A stretch of 64,000 nt of DNA from Ypsolopha sequella (lineage: Eukaryota > Arthropoda > Insecta > Lepidoptera > Ypsolophidae), in NCBI GenBank assembly GCA_934047225.1, contig CAKOHE010000029.1, forward strand, positions 124,001 to 188,000. The letters are read 5' to 3'. Both the position numbers and the translations under genes were made by a program. The first letter of the stretch is position 1. Every line of letters begins with the position of its first letter. Below are positions 34,254-45,645 of this stretch, piece by piece. The notes under the pieces were generated by a model. It did no database searches. It had not been told where the DNA came from and saw only the letters and a list, made by a program, of their open reading frames with translations.

Positions 34254-34560
34254 CTGCCTCTAGCTTTGCGTACATATTGTCCGAGGCAGTGTTGCCAGAC
34301 ATACTGTATGTACAGTAGATTTACTGTTATTTAACACGATCTACTGTACACTGTAGCACTTAATAAAATACACTGTAATTTTCTAATGCCAAAAGTCACA
34401 TATCTACGTTTTTTGAAAATGGCGAAAAATATGAAAATTAATGAATTCTGCTGTAATTTGGTCCCGAACACTGTAATATCAGTTTCCTCATCTGGCAACA
34501 CTGGTCCGAGGCAACGAGAAACCCAGATGTAAATTCCTCCAATGGTCGCACATCCAAGGC
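34254..34560 (-). pseudogene. Exon-like block interrupted by a hAT MITE
   Basis: The minus strand has acceptor TTGTGACTTTCAG, then ALDVRPLEEFTSGFLVASD. After removal of the MITE 34287-34503 and one TSD copy it continues NMYAKLEAG to a possible donor (GCAG|GTAGCC). It joins in phase 0 to the block at 34771-34852. Protein family not recognised. The insertion makes the locus a pseudogene or at least a broken allele. Confidence 0.55.
34287..34503. mobile_element. 217-bp hAT MITE with 8-bp TSD
   Basis: The ends are CAGTGTTGCCAGA and TCTGGCAACACTG, a classic hAT terminal sequence. Perfect duplication GTCCGAGG at 34279-34286 and 34504-34511. The centre has a run of taca/tgta and no frame. Confidence 0.93.
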
Positions 34561-34770
34561 CTGAAAGTCACAATACGAGCATTGTGTAACCATAGATCGA
34601 TGATCATGCGATGATATGCTGCTACAGGGCGCACAAACAAAATTCGTTCTTCCTAAAGCCCATTTTTGATGCTTGTCGGAAAGATAAAAACAAAATAAAC
34701 CATAGGTATTTTATAAAAATGCGTTTATTTATCCAACATAAAGATATTACGTTTTGAATTAGGTACCCCA

Positions 34771-35015
34771 CCTGTAGAATTTCTTCAGTTACAGCACAGC
34801 GGTCTGTGATCACGATCTTGCTCAGAAGAGCAATAGATTCTTTGATTTTGCCAGTCCATCTATCAGCCCGTATTCGTCCACTGCTGGACATAGGCCTCCC
34901 CCATATTACGCCACTCTTGGCGGTCCTCAGTCATCCTCATCCAGCCGCCACCCGCATCGACGTCCTTCAGATCGTCAGTCCAGCGGGCACGAGGGCGGCC
35001 TACGCTGATTTTGCC
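34771..35015 (-). pseudogene. Exon-like block interrupted by an RTE tail
   Basis: The minus strand reads GKIKESIALLSKIVITDR, then CAVTEEILQ, donor CAG|GTGGGG at 34770. The RTE piece 34853-35005 splits its start. Upstream of the insertion I find no acceptor before an in-frame stop, so the 5' border is lost. Joins 34560 in phase 0 across a ~210-bp intron. Family unknown. Confidence 0.55.
34853..35005 (-). mobile_element. RTE LINE 3' fragment with 10-bp TSD
   Basis: Same family as 893-1138 (GRPRARWTDDLKD, EAYVQQWTNTG on the minus strand). TGATTTTGCC is duplicated at 34843-34852 and 35006-35015. Strongly 5'-truncated (153 bp). Confidence 0.88.
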
Positions 35016-35166
35016 GGTAGTGTATGATTGATCATATTAAAATCAATTGAGTATTAATAATTCTACTGGTTAACTACTTACTTAAAATAAAGTTTTAAAA
35101 CTAGAAAAGGACACAAATGGACTCATAAACATAAACATTATCCTAAAATAAATTTTAATTATCGCC

Positions 35167-35394
35167 TTATTTTTGTGACGTGATCGGGTCTTTACTGGTC
35201 AAAGACATATTCGACTCTGCCGACAATTCGCTTCTTGCCGAATGTTCTCTTTTGGAATCTTCGGTTTGCTTGGGAGCACTGACTGGGTCATAATCAGTTT
35301 TTGCGTCTATGGAACTCTGGCTGGTTGACTGTTTAATAATTTTGTCTTTTTTTTTTTGCATCGTGGGCGCTGATCTTTGGCTCGTAACTGATCT
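35167..35394 (-). CDS. Terminal exon of an unidentified minus-strand gene
   Basis: Acceptor TGTTCTTACCCACAG, then RSVTSQRSAPTMQKKKDKII, SSIDAKTDYDPVSAPKQTED, SARSELSAESNMSLTSKDP and stop TAA at 35167. Ser/Lys/acidic, low complexity, without a known domain. An A11 run (about 35350-35360) could hide an indel; another frame reads ISYEPKISAHDAKKK up to it. The upstream partner is not established. Confidence 0.5.
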   Translation of the reverse strand, partial: RSVTSQRSAPTMQKKKDKIIKQSTSQSSIDAKTDYDPVSAPKQTEDSKREHSARSELSAESNMSLTSKDPITSQK

Positions 35395-36210
35395 CTGTGG
35401 GTAAGAACATGATTATAAATATATAAGCATATGAAAATAACAATTGTCAGTAATTACAGGAAGATCTAAACCAGAGATGGGGAAATATACGCGGGCCAAT
35501 ATTTGCAAACAGCATCTATGGGGGATTTTTGGCTATAATATATTTAATTATTTATTGAAATGCAAATATTTTTATTTTCCGCAGTAAAACTTCTTAGGAT
35601 AGAATTTATATTATAGGTTTCAACAGCATTAAAAGATCTCTTATTTAAAAAAATACAGGTGCTTCTTTTTTGTGTATTTCATGAAATACACGGAAAATTT
35701 TAATAAATTTCTATATAATCTAGGGTTTCGAAATTGGAAAACATGTTTGGATAAATTTTACTCGATAGAAATAATTGTTGAAATGAGATCTTCAAACACA
35801 CTTATTCTCCTCGTTTGACGAATAGGAGCCATATACAGAACTCAAACATATTTTATTAGGTGTGTTTCAACAGTATCTAGAGATTTGATATTTTAAATTT
35901 TGCTAGCTATTTTAGTTTTTTTTATAAACATTATAAAACTTAAATTTTTCGCCTTCCCCCTGATTCCGCCCCTCTCGCACTGAGCGTGTTTTCGCTTGCA
36001 GTGACAGTAACAAAAATAAAATTCGCATAGCCTCTTAACTCACCGAGCGCGAAATGAAAAAAATCAATCATTTTCCGTGAGTCTTATACGAGTAGTTTGC
36101 TTTTCTGTTAATTACCGTAAACAGTATGGACGAATGTGACACAAATATATGAATAATTTTGCAAGTAAGAGTAGCCATTGCTTTTTGTCCAAATTTTTTT
36201 CTGTACGGCT
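35395..36210. other. Spacer, no gene seen
   Basis: AT-rich. tctcgcactgagcgtgtttt at about 35973 resembles 11270-11290 (ctcgcgcactgatgtttttt), another dispersed repeat. Confidence 0.4.
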
Positions 36211-36945
36211 TTAAGGGGTCAAAACTTTTTTTTTTAACTTATATGAGGGCCCCCTTGAATGAGGCCACTGGTTAAATAACAGATTAAAAAATTCAAGAAG
36301 CACAGTGGTAGCCTTATCGTTTCTATCGTAGCTAAAAGACACTTCGTATTTCTTACCTTTAATATCTTCCACCACCTCTTTAACGTTGATGCTGTTAATG
36401 ACATCAGTTGTTAAAGGTATTTTTTCTTCTACCAAGGAGTTCACAAGACATGCCTTTGTTTCTGCCGTTTCTGCAACAATTTGTATGCCTCAGATTAGCT
36501 AATACCTTACTTGGTGCATAGGTTTCATGTATTTCATGAAATCAATGTAATTCCAAATGAAGGGTAAGCGGGAAGAGGGATCATAGTCAACAGAAGGTAA
36601 ATTTGAAATAAGTAGAAAAAACTTGCTTAGTAAGACACGATTAAATATATAAATCCCGGGGGGGTGTGCCGAAGGTGTTTTCAAGTATGAACTGTGGCAG
36701 TTTCTACACAAAAACAAAGTAAAACCTACCATTTTCTTTGATTAATGATTGGAAAGCGACGATAGGACCTAAGAAGAAGGCCGCCCACTCAGAACGTGGG
36801 AGAGTAAAAGCAAAATCTACGGAAGTCGGTAACGGACGAATGACTGATGCTACGCAACTGCCTTGTAACCACTCTCTCGGTCTTGGTACAAATAGTCACA
36901 GATGGCGTTCCAGTTGCGGCTTTTCAAAGCATTGATGAGGAAGAT
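36211..36945 (-). pseudogene. Unidentified decayed coding stretch
   Basis: On the minus strand, coding-like blocks follow one another. NWNAICDYLYQDRESGYKAV shifts at about 36866 to PRSEWAAFFLGPIVAFQSLI. After a 26-base piece with GT...AG ends comes KLPQFILENTFGTPP, shifting at a C7 run (about 36660) to LISNLPSVDYDPSSRLPFIW and MKYMKPMHQ. A 40-base GTAAGG...TTGCAG piece with a CTAAT motif follows. Then come ACLVNSLVEEKIPLTTDVIN and VKEVVEDIKG with a possible donor, though the frame stays open (KKYEVSFSYDRNDKATTVLL). Two frameshifts and three stops mean it is dead or includes tiny introns. I do not recognise the protein. Confidence 0.45.
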
Positions 36946-37089
36946 TCTATTTCTATGTGCGCGGGCGCGGAGACATATTATTATTCTTTATTGTACACAG
37001 AAAATAAACATTTACAAACATACCATAAACAAGATTATGTTTATTTTGCGAAATCCATCGCTATGAATACTCTACCTTTCAGAAATAAA

Positions 37090-37258
37090 AGGTCTTAAGT
37101 GGAAAGAAAACATTTTTTATTTGGTAATTTTTGAAATATCGACGTGTTTTACTTGAAAAAAATTAATCATTTTCGACCCCTAGTTGATAGGCATTATTTG
37201 TTGGAAATGACCTCTAGTATCCCTTTTAAGGAATAGGTCGAATTTTTAAGCACCCTGT
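37090..37258. repeat. Dispersed repeat family A, copy 2
   Basis: Same order as 1355-1545: ttaagtggaaagaaaac, cctagttgataggcattatt, ttaaggaataggtcgaattt, caccctgta. Same orientation as copy 1. Confidence 0.75.
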
Positions 37259-37863
37259 ATACATACAGAATGTTCATTTGGTCTACAACTTGCGTCACAT
37301 GAATAAAAATATATTTATATTAATTCTTATTGCACACAGAAAACTTAATTTTAAATTACACGATAAAAGTTATGTACAATGGCGTGCTTATCTGAATAAT
37401 GAGATTTCTTCCAATAAACCAAATACGGATATTTGATATAAATAAGATATTCATATTGTGCACGATAATACTTATACAGAAAAAAGATTAAATAAATAGT
37501 AGATACCTAATAGTTAAAAATATAATAATAAACTACATAAAAATTACATGATTACATAGTACCTATAAATAAATATAAAAATACATATTTAGTAAATAAA
37601 TACATAATTAATGATATATATACATAATATAGCTACATATATGTATATATTATATATATATATTATTAAATTTTTTGTTGATTTTTATAGCCATATTTAA
37701 GAAGTCTGTTTTGAAATAATTAGGGCATGTATCCAATTATAAAATCGTATGAAATTGTGTTGGTTTTACCACCTTAAATACTGTATTAAATTCTAATTGA
37801 TCAATGTTATAAAATTAGATTAACTAATTTAATTACTTGTATGTTATATGGAAATAAATGGCT
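37259..37863. other. AT-rich spacer
   Basis: Very AT-rich with tatata runs around 37615-37665. It is the unique flank that received the (ATT)n-targeted LINE chain. No gene seen. Confidence 0.5.
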
Positions 37864-40800
37864 TTATTATTATTATTATTATTATTTCGAGAATTTTTGA
37901 TCTCGTCTCTCCCTCTTGGCCGAAAGAATTTAAAGAGAGAGAGACGGTACATCCCTCGGCAGAAGCACAGTCGACCGAGGTTCAGAGCCCCAGGGAAAGA
38001 AACCGGCGAACGATGCGAGCAGTATCGAGCAGAACCGCCTTCTGCATCCGCGCTGGAAGCGAACTGCCGCGGAATCCCAAACGTCTCAGGTTGGTTTCAA
38101 GACTGGTTGGTATTAACCCGTTCGCGGATAAAACAACTGGGATTATTTCGGTGGATGCCACGCCCCACATGTCGGTAACCTCGTGAGCCAGGTCGAGATA
38201 CTTCCTTCTCTTCTCGGTTTCGGCTTTCACGAGGTTCTCATCGTGTGGGATTGTGATATCCACCAAAAACACCCGAGACTGCGCCCGGTCCATCAACACG
38301 ATATCAGGTTTATTCGTGAGAATAGTCCTATCCGTGATGACAGACCGATCCCAGTAGAGCTTGGCGCGGCCGTTTTCTAGTACTGGCGCCGGTGAGTACT
38401 TGTAATAAGTAATAAAGTTGCAAGAAATCGGTGCAACCAACTTTGTAAAACTTCCAAACGCCGATATATCTCCGAACAGTTGGAACTATCGTCGCCATCA
38501 GGTACTTGGAAATTTCTTAAGTCCCTAGGAGTAGGGAAATGTACAAACCACGATGAGAAAATTTCCTTGGACTTAAATTTCCTCAACAAACATTTTGCAA
38601 CTGTTACCCCTCTTTATTCAACTTACAAATCAGAAACTTTGCTTTTTTTACATAATTTACCAGCCCTAAATAAAAAAACCTTTCAACTTCGAACCAGTTT
38701 GCAGGGAAGAGATCAAAAAAATTATACTATCTTTAAAATCGAACGCCGTCGGCGGCGATGACATAGGTCGCATCATGGTTACATATTTGCTTGATATCCT
38801 TATTCCACCCATTACTCACATTGTCAATTTCTCTCTTGTTTCTGGTATATTTCCCGACATGTGGCGCATGGCGCATATTATTCCACTTGCTAAAGTTCAT
38901 GATCCTCAATCTCCAACCCAATATCGTCCGATTTCTGTACTTCCGTTTCTGTCCAAAGTCATTGAGTCCCTTGTTCATCGTCAGCTTACACATTACCTAT
39001 CGACATGTAATCTTTTAAACCATTTCCAGTCTGGCTTTAGAACTGCGCATAGTACTCGTACAACTACAGCGCTCCTTAAGGTAACTGAGGATATAAGATC
39101 AGGAATGGAGAAAGGAATGGTCACTTCACTGGTTTTAGTGGACTTTAGCAACGCTTTCAATGCTGTCGATCACGATCTCCTACTTGCTTCTCTTGATCGT
39201 TTGAATATATCTCTCCCTGCTTTAAATTGGTTTGCTTCCTACCTTCGAGGACGCCGGCAGGCCATTCGCGCTAATCGGACCCTGTCCGATTGGTGTGATT
39301 TGAATGCTGGTGTTCCTCAAGGTAGCATTCTCTCCCCCCTGTTATTTTCAATATTTATTAATTTAGCTACTCCACACCTGAATTGCTTTTACCATCTCTA
39401 TGCTGACGATCTCCAGCTTTATAGGCAGGCAAAAGTTGATGACCTCCACGACTGTATTGACCAACTTAACGTTGATCTACAAAGCCTACAAAGCTGGTCA
39501 GAACGATTCGGTATAGCAGTAAACCCAAACAAGTGTCAGGCTATCATCGTTGGAAGTTCACGACAAATTGTAAAAATTGACTTTAACTCGCTACCACAGT
39601 TAAAATACAACAGCTGCGAAATCAGCTATTCTTCTACCGTCAATGACCTAGGTTTAGTTATCGATCAGCATCTTAATTGGGATGCTCAAATTGAAAAAGT
39701 TTCACGAAAATTCTACGCCTCTCTTCATTCCCTTTTAACTCTGAAAAACGTACTACCCACTTCAACTAAAATTTCTCTCGCCAACTCCCTTCTTATACCT
39801 ATTATTGACTATGCTGATATTTGTTATTTAGATGCTAATGCCAAGCATCTCAATAAACTCGAACGCTTACTTAACACCTGTATCCGTTTCATATTTGGCT
39901 TGAGGAAATATGATCACGTTTCAGATTTTCGTGCAAAACTGAACTGGCTTCCCATTCGTGATCGTAGAAACTTGAGAATTGTTTGTCTTCTTTATAGTAT
40001 AATTAATGATCCAAATGCACCGACATACCTCAAGTCAATGATAAAATTCATGTCTGACAATCATAATAGAATACTTCGATCCTCAAATAATCTTCTCCTT
40101 TCAACTCCCCTTCATCATTCTGGATTTCAATCCATTTCTTTTGTTGTAGTTGCAGTGCATCTCTGGAACAAACTTCCCGAATATATCAGAAAAGCCCCCT
40201 CTCGTAACTCCTTTAAGTGTTCTGTGTACAGACACTATTTATCTCTCAGATAATTCTTCTAAACAAACATAGGTATGATCAGTCTCTTTCTTATTGCTCG
40301 TTCTTCGCAGTCATTATATTTATTTATTTATGTACCCATTTATCACAAATTTTATGTATTTATTGATTATTCTTATTCATTGTTATTTATGTATTCTATA
40401 AGTAAGATATATATCTGTATACATAATAAAATTATATATATAAGTACATCATAAGTATTAAATCATATTTAGTTTTTTTTTAGGTAAGGTTAAGTTACTT
40501 TGTCATTGTAGTTTTTAATTTCTCCTGCACGCCTACCAACTACTATTTATATTTCGTGTACTATCTTTGGGTTGACTGGTAGAGAATGCTTTATGCATTA
40601 AGTCCGCCATTTTGTACTTTTTTGTGCAATAAAGAATTTATGATGATGATGATGATAATATGGCACCTTCTGATTTACGAGGTCGTACTTGTGGGCGAGT
40701 TCTTGATGAAGGATTTTGGCCACTTGGTTGTGTCTGTGCTGATACTCAGTGTTGGCAAGAGCGGAACACCCGGAAATAACATGTCGGAGAGATTCTCCAG

Positions 40801-42674
40801 GATGGGCACATGCCCGGCAGATGTCCTGGGTCCCATCCTTGATAATGTATTTCCGGTAGTTGCGCGTCTTGATCACCTGATCTTGTATTGCACAGACAAA
40901 ACCCTCGGTTTCCCCGAAGAGGTCACCAAAGCGCAGCCAATGCATGGAGGTTTTTTTGTCAACATGAGGCTCGTGAAGGGCCTTGTGAAACCTCCCGTGC
41001 AATTCCTTTCCTCGCCACACAGACTCTCGTTCAGCGGTGCTAAGTACAACCGGGTCACGCCATTCTTCGCTGGCTAAGGACAAAGGGGTGAGTCCTTTAT
41101 CACATGCCACGACTTCTTTATGGATTGCATCATCCGTTTTCGACAGGAAATAATCCCTGAGACTGCATATTTCACGGTTGTGCATAGCCTTGGCGTTTAA
41201 AAAGCCTCGACCACCACACTTCCGCGGGAGATACAGTCTCATGACCGACGATTTCGGATGATGCATCCTATGAAGGGTCAGGATTGTGCGGACTTTTCTG
41301 TCCAGAGCATCTAGTTCGGTCTGAGTCCATCTGAGCACTCCGAATGTGTACATGAGAACAGGCATGACCCAAGCATTATAAGCTCGTACCTTATTTCCGC
41401 CCGACAAAAAGCTCTCAAGCACTTTTGTCAGGCGATTATAAAATACCCCACAAACGGCTTGTTTCATGTCTGCTTCATTCACACCGATTGTTTGGGACAT
41501 GCCCAGATACCGGTATTTTTCAGTCTCAGAAAGGGATTTCAATCGATTGGAGCCGACATCGACTCCATCGGAGCGAACAACATGACCCCTCTCCACATGC
41601 AAGACCGCACACTTTTCGACCCCTAGCTCCATCCTGATGGAGTTGCTGAAATCATCAGTGATCTTCAACAACTCCTCCAGTTTCTGAGCTGTGGGGCCAA
41701 AAAGCTTCAGGTCATCCATGTAGAGAAGGGGCGATATCCGCATTCCTCCCCTCCGAAACTGAAAGCCCGCCGCTGATTTCTCCAAAAGTTGACTCAAAGG
41801 GTTCAGCGACAAGCAAAACCAAAGCGGGCTCAGACAATCACCCTGGAAAATACCCCTTTTTATCCGTATTTGGTCATCGGCATCCGTCATTTTCTCGCCT
41901 GCTAGACTAAGGATAGTACTCCATTGCCCCATACATGCTTCAAGGAAGTGTCGAACTGTATTGTCGACTTTGTACAGCTCAAGGACCCTTAGGAGCCAAG
42001 AGTGGGGAACCGAGTCGAAAGCCTTTTTGTAGTCTATCCAGGCGGCGGAGAAGTTCCGACGGTTGCGTCTGACCAGTTTGCCAGCGACCGCGTCAACGAG
42101 GAGCAGCTCCTTGCTACCGCGGCTACCACCCCTACATCCGTTCTGAGCATCCGAGATGATGTGATTTTCAACAATGTGTTGAGAAATCTTGGAGTTCAGA
42201 ACGGAAGTAAGCGTCTTGTATAGAGTACAAAGACACGTGATGGGGCGGTATTTCGATGGATCCGCGGTATCTTCGCTTTTTGGAGCTAAGTGAGTGACTC
42301 CGGTAGTTAAGAAGTTCGGGAGCGTACCATCGTCAAGGGCCTGTTGGAACTGCCTTGCGAGGGTAGCATGGGAACGCCAGAATCCTTTCAGCCAGTTATG
42401 CTGCAGTCCGTCTGGTCCTGGACTTTTCCAGTTCGGGGCTTTACGGACCGCAGCAGTTACGTCCTCCTTTGAGATTCTGACTGGGTTCATTGGCGTGATA
42501 GACGCACATGCTCCCTCGACAGCTTCGAACCACGGGCCCTCCTGATGAGTGACAGGCTGTGACCATAGGCTTCGCCAGAAGGCGACTACATCAGCCTGCT
42601 CCGGTCGAGCGCCTATCGATCTCATTTCCGGACGCTCCAGAGTTCTGTAAAACTTCTTTTGGTCTAAAGTCCAA
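37864..42674 (-). mobile_element. Dong/R4-like LINE (element 2), split by another LINE
   Basis: The minus frame enters at the 5' truncation (LDQKKFYRTLERPEMRSIGA, about 42660) and runs through the RT: RISKEDVTAAVRKAPNWKSP, KYRPITCLCTLYKTLTSV, AAWIDYKKAFDSVPHSWLL, KRGIFQGDCLSPLWF and the catalytic YMDD near 41715. It reaches LVNQKVPYY at 40656. After the inserted LINE (38408-40655) it resumes YYKYSPAPVLENGRAKLYWD, then NKPDIVLMDRAQSRVFLVDI, a PD-(D/E)XK-type restriction-like endonuclease as in the R2/R4/Dong group. It ends at 37982. The 3' end is an (ATT)8 tract at 37864-37887. Apart from the insertion the frame is open throughout. Confidence 0.87.
38408..40655 (+). mobile_element. LINE (jockey/CR1-like) inserted in element 2
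   Basis: TAATA duplicated at 38403-38407 and 40656-40660. 5'-truncated. The first frame (38480-38760) holds the linker before RT (WKFLKSLGVGKCTNHDE). A frameshift at about 38750 leads to the 492-codon RT frame 38775-40253: YRPISVLPFLSKVIESLV, VLVDFSNAFNAVDHDLLL, GVPQGSILSPLLF and YADDLQLY (about 39400), then a C-terminus ending SFKCSVYRHYLSLR. The 3' UTR has AATAAAGAATTTATG followed by (ATG)5. A shorter relative lies at 47510-47890. Confidence 0.92.
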
Positions 42675-43722
42675 TTTATTATTATTATTATTATTATTCT
42701 TAATTTCTCTCTTTTTCTAAGAGGTAAAAGTGGCACGGACCGAGGCCAAGTGCAGAGTAGTTTACATGAATAGGTATGTGTTCTGGGATGAGTTAGACTT
42801 AAACTAGTCACAAGATTTTTAGGAATAACACCTGTAGTTGATATTACGATAGGGACTATTTTAACAGTGTTTACACGCCATTGTGTTTTAATTTCCATAG
42901 CCAGATCTTTGTACTTGCTTATTTTTTCTGTGTGTGTCGATTGAAGATTGTGAGTATTGGGTATCGCTATATCTATCAAGTAAACTGTGTTCTTTTGTTT
43001 GTCGTGAATGGTAATGTCCGGTCGGTTAAAATGTACTGTTTTATCTGTTATGATTGTGCGATCCCAGTATATTTTCTAAACGTTATTTTCGAGATTTTTT
43101 TCAGGTTTGTATTTATAATATGGGGTCTTTTGGTCTATAAATTTATTCTTGTATGCAAAGTGTTGGTGTAAAATAGAAGCAACTTGGTCATGCCGATGCT
43201 TGTAGTCCGTTTGAACTATAGTTTTACAAGCTCCCGTAATATGCTGAATAGTTTCTGAAGCGCTGCTACAGTGTCTGCATAAGTCATTTGATAGATTGCG
43301 TTCTTTTATAATATGTTTCCTGTAATTTCTAGTATAAATAACCTGGTCTTGAATAGCGATCATAAATGCCTCCGGCTCTGGAAAGAGCTCGCCTTGCTTA
43401 AGCCATGCATTGGACCAGTTTTTATCAACGTGCAGTTGCTCAAGATCTTTGCGGTGTCTTCCGTGGAGGCCTTTCTGTCTCCAAGTATCAATTTTTTCGG
43501 ATGGTAATGTTTGTGACTCATTTACTTGCATGTTTTTATTACTAAGGTTGAGTGGTGTAAGTTTTCTATCTATCTCTGTTATGTAGTTGTGTAGCTCTGA
43601 ATGTTCGGCTTTTGTATGAAAATACTGTCTTAGGGTCGATATTTGTTTGTTGTGTAGGTTTTGTAGATCTATTATTCTTCTTCCTCCTTCTAGCCGCGGT
43701 AGTGTTAGTCGTTGTGTGCATG
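42675..43722 (-). mobile_element. Dong/R4-like LINE (element 1), 3' part
   Basis: Minus frame 43531-43076: KNWSNAWLKQGELFPEPEAF, IQDQVIYTRNYRKHIIKE, then a Cys/His block CRHCSSASETIQHITGAC as in element 2 (CRACAHPGESLRHVISGC). After a stop or shift at about 43075 it continues to the endonuclease (FNRPDITIHDKQKNTVYLID, IAIPNTHNLQSTHTEKISKY). It ends in an (ATT)n tract at 42675-42698. RT is missing. Sequence differs clearly from element 2, so it is another subfamily. Confidence 0.85.
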
Positions 43723-43870
43723 ATTATTATTATTATTATTATTATACCGCCATCCATCGGTCCCAAGCATGGTTTTTGCCTGTGAGCTGTCCTCTTACTC
43801 TCCCCCGAATTACTTCGAGGGGTCTCCAAGTAAGATGATGGCACCTCCACAGTCGAGCCCGGCATCAGCT
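43723..43870 (-). mobile_element. LINE 3' end (element 0) with (ATT)n tail
   Basis: The minus strand runs from gatgccgggctcgactgtgg through cttggagacccctcgaagta and accatgcttgggaccgatgg to (ATA)n/(ATT)n at 43745-43723. This is a frequent 3' UTR type of (TAA)n-tailed moth LINEs. No coding region kept. Confidence 0.65.
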
Positions 43871-45645
43871 CTACTACTAGTATACGTTACAGCGAAAGAA
43901 GGATAGACGCTGTATCTATAACTAAGCTATCTTTATTAAGTTGACGACCTAAAGAATTATTTTTTTCGCATTAATGTAATCAGTATAATATGTGGCTTCA
44001 GTTTTTTAGCAGGTAATAGATACGCCTTTTCTATTTCTACTAGAAGGCTTGTTGAGGAAGAAAATTATGTGAGATTTAGAAAAGGAACTGACCATTTAAG
44101 TAGGTCCTATATTTACCTATAACTTGAGAACTTCTGACTGAAATTTAATAGGATTTGTATTGTCAGTCAAAATATCTTGAGGACGTTTGGAAGAATGTAT
44201 AATTGGGTCATAATTCACGGAACCTAAGCAACGGCAGTTGCATTTTAGACGCACAAGTCTGAGAAAAAAGGAGCTGATGGCAGAGTTACTATAAAAAGAT
44301 CGGCGAAGAGAACGGTCATCGTGTTGACGGACTTTGTCGACAATTCCCATGGCTTAATTTTTAAAAGATTTTTTTTTTCAGGGTATTTACGTCATTTTGG
44401 GACAATTATTTTTTTATGATTTTTTAAAGAATTGTCCGATATGACGTCACTTGAGAATTTTAGACATCACACTGATTGTGATGTGTGATTGCTTATAAAA
44501 AAGTGGTCTGTCTCTGTCTGTCTACTCATCTGTCATCAAGCTGTCAAATTGGTCGGAAAATTTATCTTGAAAGCAAAAGGACACATTTCTAAACAGCCAT
44601 TTCTCAAGTGACGTCACATGAAGGCAAATGGAAGTTGCAGCTTTTTCGTAAAAATATCCATCATCATGAGGTTTTTTTGGCCACAATTTCTAAAATACGG
44701 CTTATTAAACCTAAATCTCGAAATGGTTTTCGAATTAACTAGGTACTCCATGCGCCAGTTGGCAATTTGTTGAAACAAGCAAACTCATTAAAGTGTCATT
44801 AAAAAATAATTTTGTTGTGAAGTGCATAGAATGTATTATATAGATGATTAATATGTACAAGTGACGAGCATGTTTGATCAAGTGCATCAACAGAAACGTT
44901 ACAATCAACTGCGAGAGTAGGTACTGTGTGATTTTACAAGGCTAAGGCAATTATTTTCGTTATTTATTTATGTTTTGATGACAATTTCCTCATTTTTGGA
45001 ATCGTTGTCATTAGTATGCCGCCGTCTGTGTGTAAAAATCCAAGCCGTCTTCGCACAGATTTCAGTGATCGCGGAGTGCAGGCAGAACGCGGCGGATATA
45101 ACCCGGTCACTGCTCTAAGGTTACGGACGATATTCGTTTCGCAATCTACACTAAAAATGTCGGATTTACATTATTAGATTTTATCGGAGTTTAATGTTTA
45201 TGTTGGTTACGAGCTACGACTGCATAATCTGGCAGAATTCTAGTCATCTCTCGAGCACATGTGATGTGATGTGATGTGATGCCTCTAAATAGAAAAAAAG
45301 GCAGACGGAGTTGCCGCTAAGTAAAACCTGAAGCATAGCAATGGCGGCCGTTATTGTATAAATTAAATATACCTGTGATAATTAAATGTTCGTACCTTAG
45401 TTAATTTGTTAAATATTGTATTTTGAGATTAAATTCGACTTGTAAAAAGTGTTTTATATGTAACTATTTTACATGTTATGGCATAACGCAGGGCAGCTTG
45501 GATTGACTGACAATACAAAAGACACATAGTTTCCTAAATAGAGTGCGGGTGTACTTCAAATTATTCGAACAAACGAACCAAACGCAGACATAGTGAAGTG
45601 GTGTGGCGGTATCGTGCGTGCAATGAATCGGAACGGACCTGTTAC
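43871..45645. other. Spacer with one possible minus-strand exon
   Basis: Minus frame 44350-44117 starts MGIVDKVRQHDDRSLRRSFY and has an internal acceptor (CCTTTTTTCTCAG) before LVRLKCNCRCLGSVNYDP. It ends EVLKL and TAG. The family is unknown, and no second exon was found. 44430-44640 holds three TGACGTCA sites. The rest is AT-rich without features. Confidence 0.35.

Noticed and set aside
40586..41077. 163-codon + frame
   Set aside because: Begins in a LINE 3' UTR and (ATG)n run, then reads antisense to the Dong-like ORF.
44430..44640. TGACGTCA sites as a host promoter
   Set aside because: Three scattered sites with no nearby start of transcription or gene; recorded only in the spacer entry.
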